The notes under the pieces were generated by a model that was not told the DNA's origin, searched no databases, and saw nothing but the letters and a program-made list of their open reading frames with translations. Below are positions 35,165 through 43,687 of a stretch of 64,000 bases of DNA, piece after piece (position 1 is the first letter of the stretch; the number at the start of each line of letters is the position of its first letter). The position numbers and the translations under genes are program-made. The DNA comes from Schauerella aestuarii (GTDB lineage: Bacteria; Pseudomonadota; Gammaproteobacteria; Burkholderiales; Burkholderiaceae_B): the NCBI RefSeq assembly GCF_009866805.1, contig NZ_SIZW01000037.1, forward strand, positions 62,001-126,000, read 5' to 3'.

Positions 35165-37087
35165 ATGAAAACACGTACCTGGATTTTCGGCGCCGTGGCC
35201 TTGCTGTGCCTGGCGCTCTTCCCCGTCGCGGTCACCAACACCTACTACCTGCACCTCGTCGAAACCATCATGATCTATTCCATCCTGCTGTTCGGGCTGG
35301 ACATCGTGGTGGGCTACACAGGGCAGGTATCGCTGGGACATGCCGGGCTGTTCGGCATCGGCTCGTATGTGGCCGGCGTGCTGTTCTTTCACCTGCAAGT
35401 GCCGATCTATTTCACCTTGCCTGCGGCCATCCTCGTGGCGGCCGCCTTTGGCGCCATCCTGGCGCTGCCGGCGTTGCGCGTGACCGGACCTTACCTGGCG
35501 ATGGTGACGCTGGCCTTCGGCACCATCATTCAGATTCTCATCAACGAGATGACGTTTCTGACCGAAGGGCCCATGGGCATCCGCATTGCCAAGCCTTCGA
35601 TCGCAGGCTACGTGCTCGACAAGCAGCAGTACTTCTGGCTGGTGGCAATCCTGCTCGTGCTCTCGCTGATCGTCGTGCACCGGATACTGAAATCGCATCT
35701 GGGCCGGTCGTTCGAAGCACTGCGCGACAGCCCCATCGCCTCCGATTGCATGGGCGTCTCGGTCTATCGCTACAAAGTGATCGCTTTCGTGATCAGCGCG
35801 GGATTTGCCGGGCTCGCAGGCGGCCTGTACGCCTATTCCGAGCAGTACATCTCGCCCAACACGTACAACTTCGAACTCACCATCCTGTTCTTGCTGGCCA
35901 TCATCATGGGCGGCCGCAAGACGCGCACCGGCGCCATCCTCGGCGCCTCCATCATCGTGCTGCTGCCCAAGATGCTGGACGATATCGGCACCTTCCGCGT
36001 GATCGCCAGCACCGTGGCCATCGTGATCGCCGTGGGCGCCGCCATCGCCATTTCGAAGGGCCGTTCCACGGCGCAGCGCATGGCGATCCCGGTGGTGGGC
36101 ACGATCCTGCTGGCGCTGTTTTCGTTCTGGCTCGAATCGGTCACCGATTGGCGGTTGAGCATTTTCGGCGTGATGATCCTCTTCGTCGTGTACTACCTGC
36201 CCGATGGCATTGTGGGCTTTGTGCGCAACACCTTCTTTTCCACCAAGCGCGCGGCGCTGTCGGTCAAGAAGCGTCTGCCGGAAGACGAGGCCGTCATCGC
36301 CAAGACCGAGCGCGTGGCAGGAGAAGAATTGCTGCTGGCGCGCGGCGTACTGATGCAGTTCGGCGGCCTGAAAGCGCTCAACCAGGTCGACCTGATCGTG
36401 CGCCGCGGCACCATCCACGGCTTGATCGGCCCGAACGGCTCAGGCAAGAGCACGATGATGAACGTGCTCACCGGCATCTATGTGCCGACTGCCGGCACGG
36501 TCGAATTCGCCAACAAATCGTTGGTGGGTCTGGCACCGGCGCAGATTGCGGCCAGCGGCGTCGCACGCACGTTCCAGAACGTGCAACTCTTCGGCGAAAT
36601 GACCGCGCTCGAGAACGTGCTCGTGGGGCTGCATCACACGTTCAATACGGGTCTGGCCGGCATCGCGCTGCGCACCAGGCGGTGGAAGGACGAAGAAGCC
36701 GGGGCGCGGGCACGGGCGCTGGCACTGCTCGAATTCGTGGGCCTGGAAGACGTCGCGGCTGAAGAAGCCCGCAACCTGCCGTACGGCAAACAGCGCCTGC
36801 TCGAAATCGCCCGCGCACTGGCACTGGACCCCAAGATCCTGCTGCTCGATGAACCTGCAGCCGGCCTGACTTCGCCCGACATCGCCGAGTTGCTCACCAT
36901 CATTCGCAAGCTGCGCGATCACGATCTCACGATCATCCTGATCGAGCATCACATGGATGTGGTGATGGGCGTATGCGATACCGTTTCGGTCCTGGACTTC
37001 GGTCAGAAGATCGCCGAAGGCCGGCCCGCCGAAGTGCAGGCCAATCCCAAAGTCGTCGAAGCCTATCTGGGCGGCGCGCCCGTCTGA
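35165..37087 (+). CDS. fused ABC permease-ATPase (LivM-LivG)
   Basis: A 640-residue fusion. Residues 1-355 are a LivM permease (GLDIVVGYTGQVSLGHAGLF, LRVTGPYLAMVTLAFGTI, and ALRDSPIASDCMGVSVYRYK as the ATPase-contact loop). After a charged linker at about 356-387, residues 388-640 are a LivG ATPase with Walker A GPNGSGKST at 422-430, signature LPYGKQRLLEIARAL and Walker B LLLDEPAAGL. The ATG at 35165 is three bases after the livH stop. The frame is continuous with no internal stop, so it is a real fusion, not a frameshift. Confidence 0.94.
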   Translation: MKTRTWIFGAVALLCLALFPVAVTNTYYLHLVETIMIYSILLFGLDIVVGYTGQVSLGHAGLFGIGSYVAGVLFFHLQVPIYFTLPAAILVAAAFGAILALPALRVTGPYLAMVTLAFGTIIQILINEMTFLTEGPMGIRIAKPSIAGYVLDKQQYFWLVAILLVLSLIVVHRILKSHLGRSFEALRDSPIASDCMGVSVYRYKVIAFVISAGFAGLAGGLYAYSEQYISPNTYNFELTILFLLAIIMGGRKTRTGAILGASIIVLLPKMLDDIGTFRVIASTVAIVIAVGAAIAISKGRSTAQRMAIPVVGTILLALFSFWLESVTDWRLSIFGVMILFVVYYLPDGIVGFVRNTFFSTKRAALSVKKRLPEDEAVIAKTERVAGEELLLARGVLMQFGGLKALNQVDLIVRRGTIHGLIGPNGSGKSTMMNVLTGIYVPTAGTVEFANKSLVGLAPAQIAASGVARTFQNVQLFGEMTALENVLVGLHHTFNTGLAGIALRTRRWKDEEAGARARALALLEFVGLEDVAAEEARNLPYGKQRLLEIARALALDPKILLLDEPAAGLTSPDIAELLTIIRKLRDHDLTIILIEHHMDVVMGVCDTVSVLDFGQKIAEGRPAEVQANPKVVEAYLGGAPV

Positions 37088-37102
37088 TCAAGGAAATCTG
37101 CG

Positions 37103-37828
37103 ATGTTATCGATCAAGAAACTGGAAGCAGGCTACGGCAAGGTCAAGGTGCTGCACGGCATCGATATCGAAGTGCCCAAGGGACGCGTGGTTACCCTCAT
37201 CGGCTCCAACGGCGCCGGCAAGACGACCACCATGCGCGCCATCTCGGGCATGATCCGCCCCACCGCAGGCGAAGTGAGCCTGAGCGGCAAACGGATCGAC
37301 GGGTTGGAGTCGCACCGCATCGCGCGCCTGGGCATGGCCCATTCGCCGGAAGGCCGGCGCGTGTTCCCCACCCTGACCGTGACGGACAACCTCACGTTGG
37401 GCGCCTTTCCGCGTCTCACCGGCGCACGGGCGCGTGGCGACGTGCCGGGCGACCTGAACCGGGCGATGGATCTGTTTCCGCGTTTGAAGGAACGGCGTAC
37501 GCAGTTGGCCGGCACCCTGTCCGGCGGCGAGCAACAGATGCTCGCGATGGCGCGCGCGGTGATGCAGAACCCCGATCTCGTGCTGCTGGACGAGCCGTCG
37601 ATGGGCCTGGCGCCGATCCTGGTGGAAGAAGTGTTTCGCATCATCGCGCGCTTGAAGAGCGAAGGCGTGACGATGCTGCTGGTGGAGCAGTTTGCCGCTG
37701 CCGCGCTGAACGTGGCCGATTACGGCTATGTGCTGGAAAACGGCCGTATCTCGGTGCATGGCGATGCCGAGAAACTCAAGCACGATCCGGCCGTGGTGGC
37801 GGCGTATCTGGGGGGTGGCGGGCACTGA
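37103..37828 (+). CDS. livF: branched-chain amino acid-type ABC ATPase (LivF)
   Basis: A 241-residue LivF ATPase. Walker A is GSNGAGKTTTMRA, the signature LSGGEQQMLAMARA, Walker B LVLLDEPSMGLAP and the C-terminal LIVF tail HDPAVVAAYLGGG. It pairs with the LivG half of the preceding fusion. The start is preceded by AAGGAA, 15 bases after the upstream stop. It ends the operon and is convergent with the GAF protein gene. Confidence 0.95.
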   Translation: MLSIKKLEAGYGKVKVLHGIDIEVPKGRVVTLIGSNGAGKTTTMRAISGMIRPTAGEVSLSGKRIDGLESHRIARLGMAHSPEGRRVFPTLTVTDNLTLGAFPRLTGARARGDVPGDLNRAMDLFPRLKERRTQLAGTLSGGEQQMLAMARAVMQNPDLVLLDEPSMGLAPILVEEVFRIIARLKSEGVTMLLVEQFAAAALNVADYGYVLENGRISVHGDAEKLKHDPAVVAAYLGGGGH

Positions 37829-37919
37829 CCCGCCACGCGGTCGCGCTGGCGCACGGCGCGACGCCTGCCCGGGCATCGTGGGTCGCCCGCCGTTGCGAGC
37901 GACTCGGTTGCCTCGGTCG

Positions 37920-38453
37920 CTACACGCTTTCCAGCGCGTCACCCAGATCATCGGGTGACGGCATCGACGCCTTCACCGCAAGCAATGGCGCGGCCATCAA
38001 CTGCGCAAAGATCGCGGCAATGCCGAGATCGGCGGTGTCGTAGGCGCCCGGGCCGTCCAGCAGATTCAGCACGCCCACCACATGGCCATCCGCGCGCACC
38101 GGAATGTTGAGCACACTCTCGCACCCCTTCTCGATCAGCAAGGCATGCTCGGAAAATACCGATCGGATATCCGCCGCGTTCGAGCCGATATAGGGCTCGC
38201 CGTCTTCCAGCACGCGCTTGACCCACGCGCTTTGCGTCACGCGCTTAGCGCCGCCGGTGGGGCTGATGTCGGCACGGTTGCTATACGGCCTCAACATGAG
38301 CCGGGCATGCGCGTCGTAGGCCAGCACGGTAAACAATGTATGGCCAAACGTCGCGGCCAATGCGCGATCGAGCGCCGGCCAAGCCGCGTCGGGTGCGCCG
38401 GATTGGAGCGTCTTGGCCAAGGTGGCAAGGGTATTCGAAAGATCGTTGCTCAT
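37920..38453 (-). CDS. GAF domain protein
   Basis: A 177-residue protein that is essentially one GAF domain: FTVLAYDAHARLMLRPYSNR, GSNAADIRSVFSEHALLIEKG and CESVLNIPVRADGHVVGVLNL. It has no output domain. The CxxxC-type arrangement of free methionine sulfoxide reductase is not apparent, so a small-molecule sensor or enzyme of unknown ligand is the fair call. Its ATG overlaps the stop of the MFS gene (ATGA), so it is translated with the hydroxyproline operon. Confidence 0.8.
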   Translation of the reverse strand: MSNDLSNTLATLAKTLQSGAPDAAWPALDRALAATFGHTLFTVLAYDAHARLMLRPYSNRADISPTGGAKRVTQSAWVKRVLEDGEPYIGSNAADIRSVFSEHALLIEKGCESVLNIPVRADGHVVGVLNLLDGPGAYDTADLGIAAIFAQLMAAPLLAVKASMPSPDDLGDALESV

Positions 38454-39865
38454 CGGGAGGTCCGCGCAGTGGAGGGTGAAAGTGCGGCGGCAGCGCCGGA
38501 TGAGGCGCCCTCGCCGGTGATGTCTTCAAGGGTGCGGCCGGTGGTGTTCACACCGAAAAACAGCACCGCCAACGCGCCGGTCAACAGCACCAGCGTGGTC
38601 ATGCCGAACACGCCGGCAAAGCCCAGGATCGGATAAATGAAGCCCACCAGCGTTGGCGATGCAATCGCGCCTAGGCGCGCAAACGACGAGGCCGCGCCCA
38701 TGCCCGTGGCGCGCACGGCGGTGGGATACAGCTCGGGGGTGTAGGCGTACTGCCCGGCATTGACGCCATTCATCGAAAACGACAGGCAAATGCTCGCCAC
38801 GATGACCCACATGGGTTCTTTCACGAACACCAATGCGATCGCCGAAAGGCATGCCAAAAACATATACGTGACGATGGTGGCGCGCCGCCCGATCTTGTCG
38901 TTGAAGTAGGCTGCGGAGTAGTAACCCGGAATCTGCGCCACGTAGATTGCAATGGAGTACGAAAAGCTCTTCGTGATCGTCATGCCCTGCTGCACGAGCA
39001 GGCCCGGGATCCACGTAAAGAATGCATAAGAGCAAAACGTGATCGATAGCCAGAACACCCACGTCATCGCGGTAATACGGCGCAGGGGCTTGGCCCACAA
39101 CACGCCCAGATTACTCAGAAAAGATCCTCGGGGTTTGCTCACATCGTCGCCCGGTCCGGCCGATGCGGGCACCGATTCGAGCGTGACGCCGCGATCGGTG
39201 ATCTCGCGCTCGATTGCGCTCACCACCGCATCGGCTTCGCGATGGCGGCCCTGGTTATCCAGCCAGCGCGGCGACTCGAGCAATGCACGGCGCCACCACA
39301 GCAGAATCACCACGGGCACCGCCGTGATCACCAATGCCCAGCGCCAGTGATCGACACCATTGGGGATGATGAAATAGCCCAGCAAGGCTGCGGCCACGAA
39401 GCCGAACGAGAAGAACCCCGCCAGCGCACCGGTAAAGCGGCCGCGGTAGCGGCTCGCCACGAACTCGGACAGATACGGCGCGATGATGGCGCCTTCCGCC
39501 CCCATGCCGATGCCGGCCAGCACACGAAAGAAGAAGAACAACTGCCAGTTATGCACGAAGGCATTGGCCATCGTCATCGCGCAGAAGATGAAGAGCGCCC
39601 ACATCATCACCACGCGCCGGCCAAACCGGTCGCCCAGGAGGCCCGACAGCAACGCGCCCACCAGAAAGCCGATATAGGTGCTGCTGGCCACCAGCCCCGT
39701 CTGCAGGCTGGTCATTCCCCACTGCTCGCGGATGACCGGCAGGATGAACGCGATGATGCCCGCGTCCAGCGCTTCGAACGCGAAGCCCAACCCGCCCATG
39801 ATGAGCATGCGGAAATGAAAGGCGCTGAAGGGCAGCCGTTCGAGCCTAGCCGTGATGTTCGACAC
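38450..39865 (-). CDS. MFS transporter of the hydroxyproline operon
   Basis: A 471-residue, 12-helix MFS protein of the sugar/organic-acid porter group. Landmarks are FEALDAGIIAFILPVIREQW (helix 1), GDRFGRRVVMMWALFIF (helix 2-3 loop), RVLAGIGMGAEGAIIAPYLSEF and PELYPTAVRATGMGAASSFAR. The GTG at 39865 is chosen because AGGAG precedes it at seven bases; the longer frame to 39883 starts at TTG. It lies within the hydroxyproline operon, so uptake of hydroxyproline or a related compound is inferred from context. Confidence 0.88.
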   Translation of the reverse strand: MSNITARLERLPFSAFHFRMLIMGGLGFAFEALDAGIIAFILPVIREQWGMTSLQTGLVASSTYIGFLVGALLSGLLGDRFGRRVVMMWALFIFCAMTMANAFVHNWQLFFFFRVLAGIGMGAEGAIIAPYLSEFVASRYRGRFTGALAGFFSFGFVAAALLGYFIIPNGVDHWRWALVITAVPVVILLWWRRALLESPRWLDNQGRHREADAVVSAIEREITDRGVTLESVPASAGPGDDVSKPRGSFLSNLGVLWAKPLRRITAMTWVFWLSITFCSYAFFTWIPGLLVQQGMTITKSFSYSIAIYVAQIPGYYSAAYFNDKIGRRATIVTYMFLACLSAIALVFVKEPMWVIVASICLSFSMNGVNAGQYAYTPELYPTAVRATGMGAASSFARLGAIASPTLVGFIYPILGFAGVFGMTTLVLLTGALAVLFFGVNTTGRTLEDITGEGASSGAAAALSPSTARTSR

Positions 39866-39879
39866 GTTTCGCTCCTGCT

Positions 39880-40326
39880 TCAAGGTAAATCGATCGTGAT
39901 CCGCGCGGCCCGGCTGTCGGCGTCGACCGCGATCACGCAGCCGTCACCCGCCTGGCCGATGGCATCCCATGCGGCCGCATCGACAATGACCACCGGCACG
40001 TCGATCGCATAAAGCTCAGAGGCCACGATGCAGCCGAGCGCGACGATGATGTCGCGCTCGCGCATGATCACGGCAGCCGGCGCCTGCCCGTTGCGTATCG
40101 CTTCGGCCAACACGCTGCTGCTCGAACTCGAACCTTTGGCGGTGGCCATCACCATCACGCGGCCGGCAAGCGATTGCCCGCACGACGGATGGCGTTGCTC
40201 GACGATCAATCCCGTGGCGGCGTCGTAGCCGCCCCAGAAACTGAGCGGCGCAATGGATGCGGCAGGCCCGTGGCCATGGCCGGCGACCATCGTCGTGGCC
40301 ACGTATTCAGTGGGTGATCGCGGCAT
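39880..40326 (-). CDS. aconitase X, small (swivel) subunit, DUF126
   Basis: A 148-residue swivel-domain protein of the aconitase X system. The hallmarks are APLSFWGGYDAATGLIVEQRH followed by HPSCGQSLAGRVMVMATAKGSSSSSSVLAEAI, a glycine/serine loop typical of DUF126. The ATG at 40326 follows GGAGG and overlaps the end of the large-subunit gene by 20 bases, so the two are made together. In bacteria the pair can act as cis-3-hydroxy-L-proline dehydratase, which fits this operon. Confidence 0.9.
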   Translation of the reverse strand: MPRSPTEYVATTMVAGHGHGPAASIAPLSFWGGYDAATGLIVEQRHPSCGQSLAGRVMVMATAKGSSSSSSVLAEAIRNGQAPAAVIMRERDIIVALGCIVASELYAIDVPVVIVDAAAWDAIGQAGDGCVIAVDADSRAARITIDLP

Positions 40327-41569
40327 CGAACCAGACCTCCCCAAGCACTGCCGACCGCACGCATTCGCGCAAACTGCCGTATGCCACCTCGACCCCGATA
40401 TTGGCAGGTGCGTAGTGCGCCCATTTGCCGGAGTTGGTCATCACCAAGCCGCGCGTCTGTTTCATGATGGGTGTGATGTAGGTACAGGTATCGGTCACGA
40501 TCTGCACCCCTGTCTGCGCCAATGCACTTGCGCGTCCCGCCTGCTCCAACTCCCAAAGGATGTAGCGGCTGGTATTGACGTAAAAGTCGGTTCGCAATGG
40601 CGTCGGCTCATCGCCCAGCAGCGCTTCGAGCGCTGCAAATTCGGCCAGGGAGAAATGGGGCGTGCCAACGCTCACGGCCGCGAGCGGATCGCCGGCCTGG
40701 GCGGTATTGAGCGTGCGCCGTACCGCGTCGAGATCGCCTGCCGTGACCTGCCATGCGGTGCGCGGGGCGCGACCGCCACACGCGACCTCGAGGGTAGGCG
40801 CTTCCGGCGTGATGCCCACGGCATGAAACAAGCCGACCGCGCCGCTGGACGCGGCCGACGCGCCCAGTGCCTTCAACTCGTCCTCGGTGGTGTCGAGCGG
40901 CAACCCCACGATGACAGCGACGTGGCTGCCGGCGCGGGCGCCTACGATCATGCCTAACGCGGCGTACAGCATGTCGCGACCGGCTTGTCCCACCGCGATG
41001 CCGGACACATCGATGCGCACTGTGGCATAGCGGTTTTCAGTCACATGCAAGCCGCAGTGCGGCGCACGGCCGGTGAGGGCCGCGCACAGGTCGAGGAAAT
41101 CGCCATAGCGATTGGTGCGCGCGCCCAGCACCGAATTGGCAAACACGATGGCGTTCGATTCGGCCCAGGCGATCTGTTGGCCGAGCACAGGGCGATGCGC
41201 CAGTTGATAAGGCGCGCACGTAAACGTCGATTCGCAGCCCAACGCCAGATGCGCTTCCATCAGACGCCGCCCGTTGGTGCGCAATGCGTCGTCGCCACGA
41301 AACAGCTCGGGATGAATCAGATCGATCGAGCCCACATTGAGCGTCGTGGGAATCACCACGCGGCCTTGGCCCGCCACGAGCCGATCGACGAAATCGAGAC
41401 TGGCTTGCCCGTGATACAGGCAGCCGTCGATATGCGCGCTGCTCACGTCGATCAGTTGCGGAGCGCCCATCACGGCGGCCGACCGGATCAGCACCCGCAT
41501 CGCAAGTGCAGCTGCGTCGCCGTGCGCCCCGTCGCGCATCGCGATATCGGCAGGCGAGAGATCGATCAT
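40307..41569 (-). CDS. aconitase X, large (catalytic) subunit; likely cis-3-hydroxy-L-proline dehydratase
   Basis: A 420-residue aconitase X (DUF521) protein. Family features are SSAHIDGCLYHGQASLDFVD, PTTLNVGSIDL, the cysteine-containing CESTFTCAPYQ, AESNAIVFANSVLGARTNRY, TDTCTYITPIM and TNSGKWAHYAPANIG. Such proteins bind an iron-sulfur cluster; bacterial members have been shown to dehydrate cis-3-hydroxy-L-proline to a pyrroline carboxylate, while archaeal ones act on mevalonate 5-phosphate. The ATG at 41569 overlaps the stop of the epimerase gene (ATGA). The longer open frame upstream to 42649 is an antisense-phase shadow. Assignment of substrate rests on the neighbouring hydroxyproline genes. 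Confidence 0.87.
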   Translation of the reverse strand: MIDLSPADIAMRDGAHGDAAALAMRVLIRSAAVMGAPQLIDVSSAHIDGCLYHGQASLDFVDRLVAGQGRVVIPTTLNVGSIDLIHPELFRGDDALRTNGRRLMEAHLALGCESTFTCAPYQLAHRPVLGQQIAWAESNAIVFANSVLGARTNRYGDFLDLCAALTGRAPHCGLHVTENRYATVRIDVSGIAVGQAGRDMLYAALGMIVGARAGSHVAVIVGLPLDTTEDELKALGASAASSGAVGLFHAVGITPEAPTLEVACGGRAPRTAWQVTAGDLDAVRRTLNTAQAGDPLAAVSVGTPHFSLAEFAALEALLGDEPTPLRTDFYVNTSRYILWELEQAGRASALAQTGVQIVTDTCTYITPIMKQTRGLVMTNSGKWAHYAPANIGVEVAYGSLRECVRSAVLGEVWFDAAITH

Positions 41570-42564
41570 TTGAGGACGAAGCCCATCGCGAGCGGATCGC
41601 GGGGGTCGACGAAGATCGTGTTGTGCCCGGTGACGCGCGCCCATCCTTCGATGGTGGGCACGATGGCGTCGCGCCCGCCGACCGTCGTGCGTTCGATCGC
41701 GGTGCCGGTAAAGAGCGTATGAATAATGCTTTCGTGCACGAACGGCACGCCGATGTCCAGTCGGCCGCGGCCCACCAGTTGCGCCAGCCTTGCCGACGTA
41801 CCCGTGCCGCAGGGCGAGCGATCGATGGCCTTGTCGCCATAAAAAACGGCGTTGCGCGCATCGGCCTCGGGGAGTGTGGCGCGATCGGTCCACATCACGT
41901 GCGACAGACCCTTGATGCTGGGTTGCTCGGGATGGACGAAGCTGTATTTCTCGTTGGCAAGCCGGCGGATCTCGGGGCTCAGGCGCTGGATATCGGCGGG
42001 CGTGAGCGTCTGCAAACCGACGTACGCGGGTTGCGGCTCGATGATGGCGTAGAAATTGCCGCCGTAGGCCACATCGAACCGGATGTTCCCCAGACCAGGC
42101 ACCTCCACGTCGAGGTCGGTATCGTGCAGATACGAGGCCACGTTGGTGAGCGTGACCGACGACACGAAACGCCCGTCCATCTTGTAGCGCGCCACCACCA
42201 GACCGGCGGGTGTATCGAGCCGGATCGTACCGGGCTCCCGTGGGCGCACCAGCCCGTGCTCGATGGCGGCGGTCACCGTGCCGATCGTGCCGTGCCCGCA
42301 CATGGGCAGGCAGCCGCTCACTTCGATAAACAAAATGGCGGCGTCGCAGTCGGCGCGAGTGGGCGGATACAGAATCGATCCCGACATCACGTCGTGGCCG
42401 CGCGGCTCGAACATCAACGCGGTGCGGATCCAGTCGTACTCGCGCTCGAAGTGAGCGCGCCGCGCAATCATGTCGGCGCCTTCGAGCCGCGGTGCGCCCC
42501 CTGCCACCACACGCACGGGGTTGCCGCAGGTATGTCCGTCGATGCAGAAAAACGTGTCGACCAT
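41566..42564 (-). CDS. 4-hydroxyproline 2-epimerase (proline racemase family)
   Basis: A 332-residue proline-racemase-fold enzyme that inverts trans-4-hydroxy-L-proline to cis-4-hydroxy-D-proline. Both catalytic cysteines are present, C89 in LPMCGHGTIG and C252 in RSPCGTGTSARLA, which separates it from the dehydratase subgroup where the first is threonine or serine. The start at 42564 gives the family opening DTFFCIDGHTCGNPVRVV. It sits between the DapA-like deaminase and aconitase X genes. A tandem 40-base repeat lies just upstream. Confidence 0.92.
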   Translation of the reverse strand: MVDTFFCIDGHTCGNPVRVVAGGAPRLEGADMIARRAHFEREYDWIRTALMFEPRGHDVMSGSILYPPTRADCDAAILFIEVSGCLPMCGHGTIGTVTAAIEHGLVRPREPGTIRLDTPAGLVVARYKMDGRFVSSVTLTNVASYLHDTDLDVEVPGLGNIRFDVAYGGNFYAIIEPQPAYVGLQTLTPADIQRLSPEIRRLANEKYSFVHPEQPSIKGLSHVMWTDRATLPEADARNAVFYGDKAIDRSPCGTGTSARLAQLVGRGRLDIGVPFVHESIIHTLFTGTAIERTTVGGRDAIVPTIEGWARVTGHNTIFVDPRDPLAMGFVLK

Positions 42565-42580
42565 CTTTGCTCCGAAATGA

Positions 42581-42660
42581 TGCTTCAGTTTCAGGCAACA
42601 CGACGCCACTCAGCGCCGCTGTTTTCAGTTTCAGGCAATACGACGCCACTCAGCGCCGCT
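42581..42660. repeat. two-copy tandem 40-base repeat
   Basis: Bases 42581-42620 and 42621-42660 are alike at 36 of 40 positions; the shared core includes TTTCAGGCAA and ACGACGCCACTCAGCGCCGC. A third copy begins (GCTTCC) and stops. It fills most of the 139-base gap between the deaminase and epimerase genes. Function unknown; a recent local duplication or a paired regulatory or RNA-processing element are possible. Confidence 0.9.
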
Positions 42661-42703
42661 GCTTCCAACCGGCGCCGTCAGGCTCACCGTCGCGCGCCTC
42701 GGG

Positions 42704-43606
42704 TCAGCGACTGCGCGCCGCGAGATCCGCCTGCGTTTTATTGATCACCGCAAGCACGCGTGCCCGCTCCTCGCCTTCGAGCGGCAAGCGCGGCGCGCGC
42801 ACGGTCTCGGAAAATCCGGCGTATTCCTGCTCAGCCAGCTTGATGTACTGCACGAGCTTGACGTGCGTATCCAGGTGGAACAGCGGCGTCAGAATGCGGT
42901 AGAGCTTACGTGCCTCATCGTACTTTCCGGCCACTGCCAGGTTAAGCAACTCGACCGACGCTTCAGGCAGCGCATTGGCCATGCCGGACACCCACCCTTT
43001 CACACCCAGCGCCACGCTTTCCAGCACGAGGTCGTCCACCCCGCAGAACACGATGAAGCGATCGCCGAATTGGTTGAACAGATCGGTCACGCGGGTGGTG
43101 TCGTAGGTTTCTTCCTTGATGCAGACGATGTTGGGTTCGCTTTTGAGTTCTTCCAGCAAGGCAGGCGTGAGATCGACGCCATAGCCGCGCGGGTTGTTGT
43201 AGAGCATGATCGCCAGCTTGGTCGACTGCGCCACACTGCGATAGAAGGCCACCGTTTCGCGGCCATCGGATTTATAGGTGAGCCCGGGAAACACCATCAG
43301 CCCATCGATACCGATCGCTTCGGCATCGCGCGCGAATTGCATCGCGGCTGCCGTACTCGTCTCGGCGCAGCCTGAGACGATGGGCACACGACCGCCTACG
43401 GTGTCGCGTGCAATCGTCAACACGCGGCGCTTTTCTTCCGGGCTGAGCGAGGCGTTCTCGCCCACCATCCCCATCATCACTACTCCGCCGACACCGCCGT
43501 CGAGCAGGCGTTGCAGGCCTTTTTTGATGGCCGCCTCATCCAGCGAGCCGTCGGCCTTCATCTTGGTCGTGACGGCGGGAAACACGCCGCTCCAGTTAAC
43601 GTTCAT
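42704..43606 (-). CDS. DapA-family lyase, likely 1-pyrroline-4-hydroxy-2-carboxylate deaminase
   Basis: A 300-residue class I aldolase-fold protein of the dihydrodipicolinate synthase family. The Schiff-base lysine is K164 in IVCIKEETYD, the tyrosine Y136 in MLYNNPRGYG, and the opening GVFPAVTTKMKADGSLD is typical. In hydroxyproline operons this family supplies the deaminase that converts 1-pyrroline-4-hydroxy-2-carboxylate to 2-oxoglutarate semialdehyde. Its place between the D-hydroxyproline oxidase and epimerase genes supports that reading. Another DapA-like activity cannot be excluded from sequence alone. Confidence 0.87.
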   Translation of the reverse strand: MNVNWSGVFPAVTTKMKADGSLDEAAIKKGLQRLLDGGVGGVVMMGMVGENASLSPEEKRRVLTIARDTVGGRVPIVSGCAETSTAAAMQFARDAEAIGIDGLMVFPGLTYKSDGRETVAFYRSVAQSTKLAIMLYNNPRGYGVDLTPALLEELKSEPNIVCIKEETYDTTRVTDLFNQFGDRFIVFCGVDDLVLESVALGVKGWVSGMANALPEASVELLNLAVAGKYDEARKLYRILTPLFHLDTHVKLVQYIKLAEQEYAGFSETVRAPRLPLEGEERARVLAVINKTQADLAARSR

Positions 43607-43687
43607 GGCATCGTCCTATGAGAAAAGCGCAAACATCGAATCGGAAACGTCGTCCATCGAGGAACGGCGTTGCGGGTGAGGCGTCGG

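Noticed and set aside
40307-42649. A continuous 780-codon minus-strand frame suggesting an aconitase X fusion
   Set aside because: The first 360 codons are an out-of-phase reading of the epimerase gene, which has both catalytic cysteines in another frame. The aconitase X start at 41569 has the ATGA overlap expected of a separate gene.
42581-42660. CRISPR-like repeat
   Set aside because: Only two adjacent copies without spacers and no cas genes; it is a simple tandem duplication.
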